DNA from: a virus
Strand: one strand, 5' to 3'
DNA length: 24,095 bases
Virus record (IMG/VR): IMGVR_UViG_3300042881_002155
Span: 1-24,095 of that record
Numbering within the stretch: the stretch's first letter is position 1; every line of letters starts with the position of its first letter. This document shows positions 1-8,326 of this stretch, piece by piece. The position numbers and the translations under genes are program-made. The notes beneath the pieces are model-generated. The model saw only the letters and a program-made list of their open reading frames with translations, was not told the DNA's origin and ran no database searches.

Positions 1-230
1 CTTAGATCATTACTATTTGTTACAATCCAACCATCTCCATCCAAATAAGATCCAGATGCTCTTCTATTTACATATATAGGCGATGAATATTTTAAAGTTG
101 TAAAATCAAATTCAATAAATCTTGCATTATCTACCTTATCCAAATAATCGGTTTTTGGTGTTAAAATACCACCAACTGAAATTCGCTCATCGATTCCAAT
201 ATAACCTCTATTTAAAAAGTTTTCTCCCAT
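1..230 (-). CDS. Virion-type protein, N-terminal part only (runs off left edge)
   Basis: An open frame reads leftward from ATG at 228-230 to the window edge without a stop, giving about 76 residues that begin MGENFLNRGYIGIDERISVG. It starts one base after the TAA stop of the collagen-like gene upstream. A GGAAG ribosome-binding site lies inside the last codons of that gene, so the two are probably translationally coupled. The sequence is rich in Gly, Asn, Asp and aromatic residues (for example YLDGDGW), as is common in phage fibre or baseplate proteins, but I recognise no family. Position and strand suggest another tail or fibre component. The C-terminus is outside the window. Confidence 0.7.
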   Translation of the reverse strand, partial: MGENFLNRGYIGIDERISVGGILTPKTDYLDKVDNARFIEFDFTTLKYSSPIYVNRRASGSYLDGDGWIVTNSNDL

Positions 231-231
231 A

Positions 232-984
232 TTATCTTCCTAAAAACCATATAATTTGTAGTGGATCACCATCTGGCCCCTGTGGTCCAGCTGGACCAGC
301 AAATTCAACCCAAATTGCAGTTGCTCCATCATTTACACCCGTGAATAATTTTCCAAGACCTGTGTTGTACCACCTATCTCCTGCTGAGAATCCTGATGGT
401 GCGGTTGCTCCTTGATAAAATGCATAACTTGTTCCACCCCCACCAGAAGCAGTGGAAGCAATCGTAAGAGTATTTCCGGAAGGAGTTATGGTTATATTGC
501 TGCCTTGAGCAAGACCAACATTTCCACTCAAACCATTCAAAGTTATTACATAACTTCCAACTGGTCCAGTAATGCCTTGTGGTCCAGTGGGACCAGTGAA
601 ACCAGTTGGTCCAATTGGACCTTGAATTCCTTGTGGACCCTGATTACCAGTTGGTCCAGTGGGTCCAGTGGGACCAGTGAAACCAGTTGGTCCAATTGGA
701 CCTTGAATTCCTTGTGGACCCTGATTACCAGTTGGTCCAGTGGGACCTTGTGGTCCCATAGCACCCGTTCCCGTATAACTTATTGTTATGCTATTAGAGG
801 ACCCAGAAACACCAATAAATGTGCTTCCAAGAATATTAATACTTCCAGTAAACCCATTTAAAAGAGTGACAGCATTTGCTGCTGTTGCATAGACATCCCA
901 AGCAGTTCCATTCCACTGCCAAGAGCGACCACCAAAGGTGTAAATTTGGCCGGGTGTCGGAGATGTTGGAAAATCTAAAGGCAT
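232..984 (-). CDS. Short collagen-like tail fibre protein
   Basis: This 250-residue protein is probably a trimeric fibre or decoration protein. Residues 1-32 form a small Trp/Tyr-rich module ([21 protein letters not shown]). Residues 77-143 are an unbroken Gly-X-Y run of about 22 triplets, almost all uncharged ([15 protein letters not shown]). A Gly/Ser-rich linker follows. Residues 191-228 form a second module with GDRWYN and IWVEF, similar to residues 517-553 of the 663-aa fibre protein. A short [10 protein letters not shown] tail comes near the end. The collagen stretch contains an exact 81-bp tandem duplication. A late-promoter box lies 7 nt upstream of the ATG and there is no Shine-Dalgarno sequence. 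The role in fibres is inferred from domain type and neighbours; the receptor is unknown. Confidence 0.85.
   Translation of the reverse strand: MPLDFPTSPTPGQIYTFGGRSWQWNGTAWDVYATAANAVTLLNGFTGSINILGSTFIGVSGSSNSITISYTGTGAMGPQGPTGPTGNQGPQGIQGPIGPTGFTGPTGPTGPTGNQGPQGIQGPIGPTGFTGPTGPQGITGPVGSYVITLNGLSGNVGLAQGSNITITPSGNTLTIASTASGGGGTSYAFYQGATAPSGFSAGDRWYNTGLGKLFTGVNDGATAIWVEFAGPAGPQGPDGDPLQIIWFLGR
581..742 (-). repeat. Exact 81-bp tandem duplication in collagen-like coding sequence
   Basis: Bases 581-661 and 662-742 are identical at every position by eye, and the match runs two bases further. Each unit encodes 27 residues (nine Gly-X-Y triplets including [18 protein letters not shown]). Since 81 is a multiple of 3, gaining or losing a unit keeps the reading frame and only changes the triple-helix length. 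Confidence 0.95.
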
Positions 985-991
985 GTCTTAA

Positions 992-999
992 TATTTATA
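992..999 (-). promoter_or_regulatory. T4-type late promoter box TATAAATA
   Basis: The minus strand reads TATAAATA, the T4 late consensus, followed by TTAAGAC and then the ATG at 984. The TAA inside the box is the stop codon of the upstream 411-aa gene. With the usual late start site about 6 nt downstream of the box, the leader would be only about 2 nt. Confidence 0.75.
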
Positions 1000-2230
1000 T
1001 GATTTCAAACCATGAAAGGTCAACGAAAACATTGGTTCCATCTTCTATTGGTGTGCAAGTTAACGCAAAAACATCGCTTGCTCCGGTTTGTGTTCTTCCT
1101 ATTTGGAAATTGAAATCTCTTATGTCTGAAATAGAAAATGAACCACTGCTGCTTATGTATCCACCAATTATATCTGTTCCACCAGTTACGGCAGTTGCAG
1201 TAATGTTGTAATCAACATTTCCATTGTAATGTGTAGTCCAAGTGTTTCCAGTCAGTGTTGGATTTAAAAGAATTCTATATTGAACCGTAACAGGTTTATT
1301 GTTTGTTCCGGGCTCAACAACTACACTAACATTTGAAGGTATTATAATTGAATCTAATCTATTTCGATTCAATCTCAATGCAACCATCGGATATTGGACA
1401 TCTTGTGTTGTCAGTGTGGTTGGATTTGATCCATTTTTTGTAATATTAAATCTTCTACTAAACCCTTCATAACCAGACTCCGACAGCACGGTTGAGCAAA
1501 TTTGACGTAGTGTGCTGCTTCCTGTTTGTCCTGCTGTATTTTCAATTTCATATCTTAATGGAAGACATGCAGTTGTCATGTAAGTTGTTGAATTTTTATT
1601 AACATTTCGGAATACGTGTGCAACAATCGGTCTTCCATCAATAAAAAATCCTGTTCTTACATCGCCAACACCTAACCACTCAACATCCATCCAAAAAATG
1701 TTTCCTTTAGTTACATCTATTGTAACACCGGAAGAACCTGTACCATCAAATTTGTCAGTATTCCAGTTTGATTGGGTGATCGTCTGTGTTGTTCCCAAAG
1801 AACCTGATGCCAAACAAATTGATAAAGTCAATCCATTCTGCTCTAAATAAACTCCATTATAAGGAGATCCTGAAGTCACACCACCAGTAATTCCAAAATA
1901 ACCAACTCTTTGTCTCAAACCAGTTTTGGGTTGAGCCATGGCAAATGTATTTATTATGGTTAAAGACTTGCCGGGTTGATAAGGAAATACTTTTTTTGTT
2001 TCACAATAAAGTTTGGATCCACTTGTCAATCCAGAAGTAAGAGAAACTGTGCTTTCTGTTATATTGTAAGAATAAGTTCCACCAGTAAAACCAACATAGT
2101 CCCATTTATCGCTTACCTGATATCTCTGCTGACTGTCAAATAATGTAAAAGGATTGCTAACTTTTAGACGATTGAATGCATCAACTGCATTTCCCTTGAA
2201 TTCGATTTGATCGTTGAATAGGTATGACAT
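995..2230 (-). CDS. Virion structural protein, unknown family (411 aa)
   Basis: The protein begins [20 protein letters not shown] chose the ATG at 2228-2230 because it overlaps the TAA of the upstream fibre gene (TAATG) and has a GGAG site 9 nt before it; an in-frame ATG 15 bp upstream has no such support. The sequence is rich in Thr, Ser, Gly and beta-branched residues, with segments such as FGITGG, WMDVEWLGVGDVRTGFFIDG and TGGTDIIGGYIS, and looks all-beta. There is no signal peptide, membrane segment or catalytic motif I can name. The segment giving a surrounding-solvent-style readout (VEWLGVG...FFIDGRPI) resembles lectin-like jelly-roll pieces of other phage structural proteins. It lies between two collagen-like fibre genes, so a fibre, receptor-binding or baseplate role is likely but inferred. 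Confidence 0.8.
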   Translation of the reverse strand: MSYLFNDQIEFKGNAVDAFNRLKVSNPFTLFDSQQRYQVSDKWDYVGFTGGTYSYNITESTVSLTSGLTSGSKLYCETKKVFPYQPGKSLTIINTFAMAQPKTGLRQRVGYFGITGGVTSGSPYNGVYLEQNGLTLSICLASGSLGTTQTITQSNWNTDKFDGTGSSGVTIDVTKGNIFWMDVEWLGVGDVRTGFFIDGRPIVAHVFRNVNKNSTTYMTTACLPLRYEIENTAGQTGSSTLRQICSTVLSESGYEGFSRRFNITKNGSNPTTLTTQDVQYPMVALRLNRNRLDSIIIPSNVSVVVEPGTNNKPVTVQYRILLNPTLTGNTWTTHYNGNVDYNITATAVTGGTDIIGGYISSSGSFSISDIRDFNFQIGRTQTGASDVFALTCTPIEDGTNVFVDLSWFEII

Positions 2231-4221
2231 TATATTATTCTCCATCCATTTCTATAAATGAAATGTAAGCCCCCGTTGTTTATGTTCAATATTGCAGAAG
2301 ATTGATTATCTATTGTTTGAGAAGCAGTTGCACCGACAATTGTTATATATCTGCTTACTCCACTTCCTGCATTACCAGATTCATCTTTTACAACAATTTG
2401 TCTTCCTGTTTCTGGATTTATTGGAAGTGTAATAGTAACTGGACCAGCATAACTTACTCCAATGTAATAATCCAAAGGTGTTGCTGAATATGAAGAGCCA
2501 GTGACGGAAGTTGTGGTAAGAATAGATGAGCCACCACCAGAAGTTGTTGCTGTATTTGTTGGTTGGACCCACTGAGAACTGTTTCCATCATTGATGTAAA
2601 CGTACTCAATACCGTTGTCAGAATCCATCCACCTGTCGCCTTGAGTTATTCCGGATGGTGATGTAGCCTGATAATAAAATCTATTTGCCGCTGATGATTG
2701 CGTTGATCCATCGGAGAATGCTATAAAAGCGCCACTTGTAGTTCCTATGACCAATCCTTTTGGAACTTCAAGATTTTGTGTGGTAGTATTTAATTTAAAA
2801 TTTGCTTGAGCTGCTAATTTTGTTGTGGTAGGATCTCTATATTGAACCGCGCCAGCAACGGATTTTGCTAGATCTGCTACATCTATTTTTAAATTTCCAA
2901 CACCACTTATTGGATCTATTGTTATCGTGTTGTTTGGGGATGTAATGGACTGTACGTATGTACCAGTTATTCCACCACCTCCACCTCCACTCAATCCACT
3001 TAAATCAATATCAACGTTTTTTCTTCTTCTTGTGATCGTGATTCCAGAACCAATGAAATTCATTGTATTCACTGAACGAATTATCTTGTTACCATTCAAT
3101 GAAATATCGACTGCACCACCTCCTGCTGGAGTTGTCATTGCAATCTGATCTATTGTTTTTTGAATGTCTTTATTCTTTAGTTGTTCAAGAACAGAAGAAA
3201 TTTGTTCAGAATTAAATGATAGAACACCATCCTCTAATATCAATGGGAATTGAGCTTCAACAATTCCCGGATCACCTTTTGGACCAACAGGACCTTGGGA
3301 ACCAACGGGACCTTGTGGTCCTTTTGGTCCTATTGGTCCTTGTTGACCGATTGGTCCTCGTTCTCCACGATCTCCCTTTTCTCCCTTTTCTCCCTTTGGT
3401 CCCTGAAGACCCATTGGTCCCTGTGGGCCAATATCACCCTGCTCACCCTTTTCTCCGGGAGCACCTTTTGGTCCTTGGGGTCCTTGCAAACCACGTGGAC
3501 CAACAGGACCAACTGGTCCTTCCTCACCCTGATCACCTTTTTCTCCTTGTGGGCCAATAGGACCTTCGGGGCCAATTTCTCCCTGGGCTCCAACAGGACC
3601 TTTTGGTCCAACTGGACCTTGAGGACCAGCGGGACCTCTCTCACCTCTTGGTCCAACTGGACCCGGCTCACCTTGAATTCCTTGAGCACCAAATTGGGGA
3701 ACGATTTCTCTGACAATTGTTTTTTCAACCAATTGAACTGGCTGTTGGACAACTGGTTGAGAAACAATCTTTGGTGTTTCTACAATCTCTTCTACAATGT
3801 TTTTTATTTGTGAAGGGTTTCCAATAAATTTTACAATCTTATTGGTTTTTTGTTGTATAAAATATCTTTCAGAAACACCATGACCCAGATATATCTTTTC
3901 ATCTGGGTGTACGGAATTTGTTTCTTTAAGAAGAGTATTCTTCTGAAGGGACCCGACTGGCAACTTTAGGCGAAATGCAGGACCTTCTACATTTTCAAAA
4001 ATGTACACAGGAATCAAAAGTTCTTTGATCTTTGAAGAGTTTCCTTCAATTACAAATTCCTGACCATCTTTATCTCTCAAAAATATTTTACTGATACCTA
4101 CACCAACAGATACCTTTGTAGGATTTTTTACAGAATCTACAACATGATATTCACACCCCTCCACAAGTATTGGATGTGGTTTTGAAAGTCTTAAGGATGT
4201 TTTGTTCTTTCCGAAGAACAT
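2230..4221 (-). CDS. Large collagen-like tail fibre protein (663 aa)
   Basis: Residues 1-150 are a globular head of unknown fold. Residues 150-175 are a Val/Gln/Pro-rich neck ([18 protein letters not shown]). Residues 178-319 form about 47 uninterrupted Gly-X-Y triplets, many charged ([12 protein letters not shown]), the kind that stabilises bacterial and phage collagen helices by Lys-Glu/Asp pairs. Residues 338-362 look alpha-helical and could be a trimerisation neck. The remainder is beta-rich, with a GDRWMD/QWVQP module at 517-553. It ends in a tail-protein C-terminal domain with [19 protein letters not shown] and final GWRII, a pattern common in phage tail proteins. The ATG overlaps the end of the 130-aa gene (TAAAATG), so it is probably co-transcribed from the late promoter at 4623-4630. 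Confidence 0.88.
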   Translation of the reverse strand: MFFGKNKTSLRLSKPHPILVEGCEYHVVDSVKNPTKVSVGVGISKIFLRDKDGQEFVIEGNSSKIKELLIPVYIFENVEGPAFRLKLPVGSLQKNTLLKETNSVHPDEKIYLGHGVSERYFIQQKTNKIVKFIGNPSQIKNIVEEIVETPKIVSQPVVQQPVQLVEKTIVREIVPQFGAQGIQGEPGPVGPRGERGPAGPQGPVGPKGPVGAQGEIGPEGPIGPQGEKGDQGEEGPVGPVGPRGLQGPQGPKGAPGEKGEQGDIGPQGPMGLQGPKGEKGEKGDRGERGPIGQQGPIGPKGPQGPVGSQGPVGPKGDPGIVEAQFPLILEDGVLSFNSEQISSVLEQLKNKDIQKTIDQIAMTTPAGGGAVDISLNGNKIIRSVNTMNFIGSGITITRRRKNVDIDLSGLSGGGGGGITGTYVQSITSPNNTITIDPISGVGNLKIDVADLAKSVAGAVQYRDPTTTKLAAQANFKLNTTTQNLEVPKGLVIGTTSGAFIAFSDGSTQSSAANRFYYQATSPSGITQGDRWMDSDNGIEYVYINDGNSSQWVQPTNTATTSGGGSSILTTTSVTGSSYSATPLDYYIGVSYAGPVTITLPINPETGRQIVVKDESGNAGSGVSRYITIVGATASQTIDNQSSAILNINNGGLHFIYRNGWRII

Positions 4222-4222
4222 T

Positions 4223-4615
4223 TTAAATAGTTACATTTGGTGTTGGTTTAATTGCACCTAAAGCAAGTGTAATTGTATCTCCATTTGATACGTTGCTTGC
4301 TTGAAGATCATAAAAGACATTTGTATATGGTGGGAATTGACTAGTGTATGTTGAACCTATGCAAATATTTGCAACACCACCAGTTGCTGTGGTAGATATC
4401 CCACCAAGAACTCCGTTTGCTTGATTTAGTGCAGAACCAGACGTTACACCAAATGTATAACTAGCAAAAATTTTGCTTGGAGCATATCCATTTCTTATTT
4501 GCAAACTCAAAGTAGCACCAGTCAAATTATAACTGTTGCCAGCAGAGTTCGTAAAGGAGGCACTCCAGCGAAGTGTATCGCCTATGATGACATTTAAATC
4601 GTAAGGTTCTACCAT
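4223..4615 (-). CDS. Small beta-rich virion protein
   Basis: The 130-residue product begins [20 protein letters not shown] and contains [15 protein letters not shown] and a later NVFYDLQAS. The order 'ligand-free strand, GDT-x-RW, NLTG-x-(T)-xxxQIR, YDL' resembles the N-terminal beta-sandwich found in BppU-like baseplate and receptor-binding proteins of other phages, so a baseplate or neck adaptor role is plausible. That assignment is from pattern memory, not from an alignment. It is the first gene of the left structural block and has a late-type box 7 nt before its ATG. The only purine-rich stretch (AGGGA) abuts the ATG and is too close to work as a normal ribosome-binding site. Confidence 0.75.
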   Translation of the reverse strand: MVEPYDLNVIIGDTLRWSASFTNSAGNSYNLTGATLSLQIRNGYAPSKIFASYTFGVTSGSALNQANGVLGGISTTATGGVANICIGSTYTSQFPPYTNVFYDLQASNVSNGDTITLALGAIKPTPNVTI

Positions 4616-4622
4616 TCCCTAT

Positions 4623-4630
4623 TATTTAGG
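4623..4630 (-). promoter_or_regulatory. Candidate late promoter box CCTAAATA
   Basis: The minus strand reads CCTAAATA, two mismatches from TATAAATA, followed by ATAGGGA and the ATG at 4615. The 7-nt spacing matches the two perfect boxes at 992-999 and 8802-8809 exactly. It heads the structural block and lies in a 26-bp intergenic gap. Confidence 0.5.
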
Positions 4631-4641
4631 TGTGTAAAAAC

Positions 4642-5865
4642 TTATAATTTAATTGTCGCTGCTTCTGGGCTCACCTTCAAAGTAGTCTTATTGGATTCCT
4701 TTGCAATCTTTGCAGCCCATTCTTTTTGCTGTTGCTCTAGATTGACTTGGAACTGCTGGAATGCCTTCATGTAGATGTTCATGTTGTTTTGAACTCTTTC
4801 ACGATGTTCGGCTGGCAAATATGGCTCGTTTAGGAGCTTCTGGCAGCATTGCATTCCCAACTGGGGCATTCCTGCATAGAAAGCCGTGGTTCCAATCTCG
4901 TCAAAGATGCCCCATAGATAATTGGCATTGTCAACGAAGAGAATGTCATTTTGTGGAACTGGAATATGAGCTCCTAGGTGTGCAATCAAGAAAGCATTCC
5001 TTGGACGATTGTACTTCCTGTAGATGCATGATAGATGGTAAAGAGGCTCTACACGATTTGGTGCGGTCTCAAATGCCATCATAAAAGCATCTGCAATCTG
5101 TTCAACAGGCTTTCCTTGGAACTCTCGGCACATACCAACACGCATCCAAGAGAAGAATACTTCTTCGTGCCAGCCACCTTGTTCGATTCTCTTGAGATAT
5201 TCTTTTTCTGCAATTTCAAACATTCTTGCATCAAAGGCAGATTGTGCTGCATAGAATTGCTTACGAGGCTGATTTGGATCCTTCTCCAAATATCCCTTTA
5301 GAATGTAATAATCCTTGGTGTACTTCTCAATGTCGTTCGACACAGATCTTGAACGGCAACCCTCTGTACGAACTTCCCATGCATAGTCACCTTCAAGTTT
5401 ACCAACATTCATTGGCTGCTCGCAGATAGCATATTCATGCAGAGGTTCTTCATACCACCACTTCTTCTTGCCCAAGTTGAAGATTTGGGCACGGAGCCAT
5501 TTGAATTCTCCGCGCTTGATTTGGACAACATAACCGTCAAGGTTGTCATCAAACTTATCAACAGGAAGAGTTCCTGTGATAAAGTCATCTGCATCAATCA
5601 TCATAGCCCATTTGGTCTTGCCCATGCAGAGTTCAAGAGCCTTTGAGCGATTGGTTCCGAAATCAGACCATTCGTGGTCGTGAATCTCACCCGGAATTCC
5701 CTTTTCATCAAAAAACTTTTTGATGATTTCCTTTGTGTTGTCGGTTGATCCGGTATCACAGATTACATAATAATCAATGAAAGGTGCGCATGAAGCCAAG
5801 CAACGCTCAATGTTTGGGGCTTCGTTCTTTACGATCATACTCAAAGTTAACTTGTGCATATTCAT
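4642..5865 (-). CDS. GT2 glycosyltransferase with TPR-like C-terminal region
   Basis: The N-terminal 100 residues are a GT-A (family 2) glycosyltransferase: LTLSMIVKNEAPNIERCL at the start, nucleotide-binding CDTGSTDNT at 36-44, and the metal-binding DxD as MMIDADD at 88-94. The second half (about 200-380) is helical, with repeats such as QFYAAQSAFDARMFEIAEKEYL and YHLSCIYRKYNRP that look like tetratricopeptide repeats. This architecture (GT2 plus TPR) is known in phages and bacteria, but donor and acceptor cannot be read from sequence. It starts 2 nt after the regA stop with AAGG directly before the ATG. It therefore occupies the position where T4 has gene 43 after regA. It may modify the adjacent fibre proteins (inference). 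Confidence 0.88.
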   Translation of the reverse strand: MNMHKLTLSMIVKNEAPNIERCLASCAPFIDYYVICDTGSTDNTKEIIKKFFDEKGIPGEIHDHEWSDFGTNRSKALELCMGKTKWAMMIDADDFITGTLPVDKFDDNLDGYVVQIKRGEFKWLRAQIFNLGKKKWWYEEPLHEYAICEQPMNVGKLEGDYAWEVRTEGCRSRSVSNDIEKYTKDYYILKGYLEKDPNQPRKQFYAAQSAFDARMFEIAEKEYLKRIEQGGWHEEVFFSWMRVGMCREFQGKPVEQIADAFMMAFETAPNRVEPLYHLSCIYRKYNRPRNAFLIAHLGAHIPVPQNDILFVDNANYLWGIFDEIGTTAFYAGMPQLGMQCCQKLLNEPYLPAEHRERVQNNMNIYMKAFQQFQVNLEQQQKEWAAKIAKESNKTTLKVSPEAATIKL

Positions 5866-5867
5866 CC

Positions 5868-6293
5868 TTATGTATTGAAAAACTTACGAAGAGATCCGGG
5901 ATTGAACTTGGGAATCAATTCCCAATTGTCCTTCTCGGTATATTTAATTATCTTCAAACCAGAGAGAGGCATGGAATCCTTAACCTTTTCCTTGTCAACA
6001 ATTTCAAGGAGTTCCCATTCCTCAAGTAATTTAATTATCGCATTTCTGCGTTTAATGTCTTCCTCAGAAACATTTGAAGGAAGACCATCCAAAGCAAATA
6101 ATTCCTTGAAATGTGCTACGATGTAGCATTCATTCTTGTGAATCAAATGACATGATTGGTATAATACTTTTTTGCCTTTTGGCGATACACCAATTCTTGA
6201 TAAAGTTTCACGAACAACCATGAAATCTTCGGGATCAAATAAATTTACATGAACGCCAATATTATTGAATGTTTTATCGGATAAATCTGACAT
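5868..6293 (-). CDS. regA: RegA translational repressor
   Basis: RegA is a small RNA-binding repressor of early phage mRNAs, acting at AU-rich sites over start codons. The T4 protein pattern is visible: DPEDFMVVRETLSRIGVSPKG matches T4 'KPEDFLKVKETLTRMGI', then KVLYQSCHLIHK, YIVAHFKELFALDG and EEDIKRRNAIIKLLEEWELLEIV, and a C-terminal WELIPKF. I chose ATG at 6291-6293, giving 141 aa, because the AGGAG in the gene 62 stop region is 11 nt upstream. The in-frame GTG at 6303-6305 would sit right on that site. The N-terminus is about 15 residues longer than T4 RegA. It is last in the 45-44-62-regA run, as in T4. Confidence in family is high. Confidence 0.93.
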   Translation of the reverse strand: MSDLSDKTFNNIGVHVNLFDPEDFMVVRETLSRIGVSPKGKKVLYQSCHLIHKNECYIVAHFKELFALDGLPSNVSEEDIKRRNAIIKLLEEWELLEIVDKEKVKDSMPLSGLKIIKYTEKDNWELIPKFNPGSLRKFFNT

Positions 6294-6307
6294 AACTGCT
6301 TTCACTC

Positions 6308-6691
6308 CTACTTACCAGTTCCACCTTTGTTTAGATATGCTTTTAAATTGTCGATATCTTCTGTACTAAGGATATTTAGTACTTCTCTGGATTTCATGTC
6401 GTTGTATCCAAAAACCTCTTTAATTACTGTAATATTTTCTTCTGTCTCCTTGCGTATCCAATGCGAGAAACGCTTCTTCTTTCTTACGGACAGTCTGTAA
6501 AAATCAAACTGAGATTTAGAGTCAAGCCAAGGATGACAATTCATCTCGTTTGCATGAAACAGTGTATCTGGAAAGTATGACAAGCATTTATTGACGACAA
6601 AGGCTGGATAAAGACGAACATCCTTTTCGTCCTTGTCCAGCAGGGCTTTCTTGTCGTGATTTATGCTATTGAGAAAGTCTTTTAATTCCAT
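6308..6691 (-). CDS. 62: Clamp loader small subunit gp62
   Basis: gp62 joins four gp44 subunits to form the complex that loads the gp45 sliding clamp on DNA. The 127-residue protein is shorter than T4 gp62 (187 aa), as is usual in marine T4-like phages. Diagnostic segments are LYPAFVVNKCLSYFPDTLFHANEMN, split here as LYPAFVVNKCLSYFPD and HANEMN, then FDFYRLSVRKKKRFSHW. There is no ATPase motif, as expected for the small subunit. The ATG overlaps the gene 44 stop as TAATG, which fits the translational coupling known for 44/62. The identity rests on these motifs plus the position between 44 and regA. Confidence 0.92.
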   Translation of the reverse strand: MELKDFLNSINHDKKALLDKDEKDVRLYPAFVVNKCLSYFPDTLFHANEMNCHPWLDSKSQFDFYRLSVRKKKRFSHWIRKETEENITVIKEVFGYNDMKSREVLNILSTEDIDNLKAYLNKGGTGK

Positions 6692-7635
6692 TAATTAAAC
6701 TCACAATCCATCATGATCTGCACGATCAATGCCATTGTATTGATCTCTTGGTCTGATGCAAATGCTGCCTTGTATTGATATTCAGCAATAATCAAAATTG
6801 CCTGTGGAACGGAATTTGGCTTCAAGACGGTATATAATTCAGTATAAAGACGCTTAAAAAACTCCGTCGTATTCAGATCCAAGTTTTGCACAACCCACTT
6901 TCTACATGAAGTAAAGTCTTTGTTCTTCATGAATCCAATGAGTTCCTTATACGATTCGCTACTGCCTTGAGCAAGAATGCCAACATCAATCTTTCCAGAA
7001 CTTGAATACTTCTGGAGTTCATTGATGATTCTTCGCATGTCAGGAAAATGCTTCTTGACAAGGTTGACCAAGACTGCTTTTTCATATGGAACCTTTTCCG
7101 TTATAAGAATGTGTTCCACACGACCAAGCATAGCAGATGCAATCTGTGCTTTTTCTGCATTGGGAATCGTGAAGTCAATTCCCGTGCATCTGGAATGCAA
7201 AGGTTCAATGACGCGATTCTTGTAATTGCAAGTCAGTATAAATCGGCAGTTCTTGTGGAATTCCTCTATAGCTCCACGCAGTGCTGGCTGAATTGACTGA
7301 GGATTTGCATAGTCAAACTCGTCAAGAATAACAATCTTATGATTGCCGTTCAAGGATACGGTAGATGCATATTGACGAATTTTGGTCCTCAGAGTATCAA
7401 TCCCATTTTCTTCCGAGCAGTTGATGAGAATATACTCTGAACCAACATCCTTTGCCAAAGCACGGGCAACCGTAGTCTTGCCCGTGCCTGCCTTTCCGTA
7501 CAGAAGCATGTTGGGAACAGAACCCTCTTTTGCCACCCCCTCAAAGATTTTTTTAAGATCGATTGGAAGAATGCAATCAGATAGCGTTTTGGGTCGATAC
7601 TTTTCGACCCAAAGCATGTTGTTGATTTCGGTCAC
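6691..7635 (-). CDS. 44: Clamp loader large subunit gp44 (AAA+ ATPase)
   Basis: gp44 is the ATPase of the sliding-clamp loader. In order: EKYRPKTLSDCILP near the start, Walker A GKAGTGKTT at 47-55, Walker B IVILDEFD at 101-108, sensor-1 TCNY at 135-138 and the arginine-finger SRC at 148-150. A helical collar follows. Length is 314 aa (T4: 319). The start is GTG at 7633-7635: an AAGGGA site formed by the last codons of gene 45 lies 6-7 nt upstream, and the next ATG is within the conserved start of the domain. There is a 2-nt gap after gene 45 and a 1-nt overlap with gene 62, so the three are made together. Confidence 0.96.
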   Translation of the reverse strand: MTEINNMLWVEKYRPKTLSDCILPIDLKKIFEGVAKEGSVPNMLLYGKAGTGKTTVARALAKDVGSEYILINCSEENGIDTLRTKIRQYASTVSLNGNHKIVILDEFDYANPQSIQPALRGAIEEFHKNCRFILTCNYKNRVIEPLHSRCTGIDFTIPNAEKAQIASAMLGRVEHILITEKVPYEKAVLVNLVKKHFPDMRRIINELQKYSSSGKIDVGILAQGSSESYKELIGFMKNKDFTSCRKWVVQNLDLNTTEFFKRLYTELYTVLKPNSVPQAILIIAEYQYKAAFASDQEINTMALIVQIMMDCEFN

Positions 7636-7637
7636 AT

Positions 7638-8309
7638 TTATCCCTTGTTGATTGCGATGTAATAAGTAATATCTTGGGAACTGTGTGTGAACCTAGAAAC
7701 CACGGTGTCCGTGATCTCTACCTTGTAGGAACCGGGAAGAAACTTGATCTCATTGATTGAGATGTTTCCTTCATAGTCGGGACCACTGTAGTTTTCCTCA
7801 ACCACAATCTCAAAACTGTCGGATGTGCTGTTTGAAGAATCATCGACAGTCAAGCGAATCTGACCGTCACCAGCAACGATTTTCAGATCACTGACCTGAA
7901 GAATGCTTGCAGCCTTCATAACTTCACTCAGATCCTGCTCATCAAGATTGAAAGAGAAGAGAACTTCAGGCATGTTGATGTCTTTGGTAGGAACGGTCAA
8001 CAGAGACTTTTCTGCATAATAATACTTTACGCTTGAACGCCCGTTGGAGATATCAACATGCGTGTCATGGAACTCAAGATCAGGATTGTTGAACATGCTG
8101 ACCACACCTAGGAACTTGTTGAGATCCCAGATGGCGATTTCGGTGTCAAAGTCCTCCTGAACGGTGGCCTTGACATAGATGTTGCTTCCTGCCGAACGAG
8201 TCTTCAGCACATTCCCAGGTTTGATGAGAATGTTTGAATTGATGGAGGAGAAGTTTTTTAGAATGTTAAATGTTTCTTTGCTCAAACGCATTTTTGTCAC
8301 AGTGCTCAT
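7638..8309 (-). CDS. 45: Sliding clamp gp45
   Basis: gp45 is the trimeric DNA clamp that gives the polymerase processivity and, in T4, also activates late transcription through gp55 and gp33. The 223-aa length fits T4 gp45 (228). Matching segments are MRLSKETFNILKNFSSINSN (T4 MKLSKDTTALLKNFATINS), AIWDLNKFLGVVSMF (T4 AIYDLNGFLGILSL), and the late FLPGSYKVEI (T4 MQPGNYKLLL). The ATG at 8307-8309 has an AAAGGATC site with good spacing. A GTG-free, GC-richer codon use (about 40-55% GC by eye in several lines) contrasts with the sugar cassette upstream. Confidence 0.95.
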   Translation of the reverse strand: MSTVTKMRLSKETFNILKNFSSINSNILIKPGNVLKTRSAGSNIYVKATVQEDFDTEIAIWDLNKFLGVVSMFNNPDLEFHDTHVDISNGRSSVKYYYAEKSLLTVPTKDINMPEVLFSFNLDEQDLSEVMKAASILQVSDLKIVAGDGQIRLTVDDSSNSTSDSFEIVVEENYSGPDYEGNISINEIKFLPGSYKVEITDTVVSRFTHSSQDITYYIAINKG

Positions 8310-8326
8310 ATAGATCCTTTTGTAGA

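Noticed and set aside
581-742. CRISPR-like array
   Set aside because: Two adjacent identical units with no spacers, in frame within a collagen-like gene.
412-861. 149-aa plus-strand open frame
   Set aside because: Antisense shadow of the second collagen-like repeat; no start signals and no sensible protein.
2231-2245. ATG at 2245 for the 411-aa structural protein
   Set aside because: The GGAG site lies inside this extension and points to the ATG at 2230.
3250-3813. Long open frames on the plus strand (187 and 114 aa) and in other minus frames opposite the collagen region
   Set aside because: They are made of Trp/Ser/Thr or Leu/Val-rich low-complexity sequence that mirrors the GGN-CCN repeats; the sense frame has a convincing fibre protein.
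6294-6305. GTG start for RegA
   Set aside because: It would lie on top of the AGGAG site; the ATG at 6293 has a normal distance.
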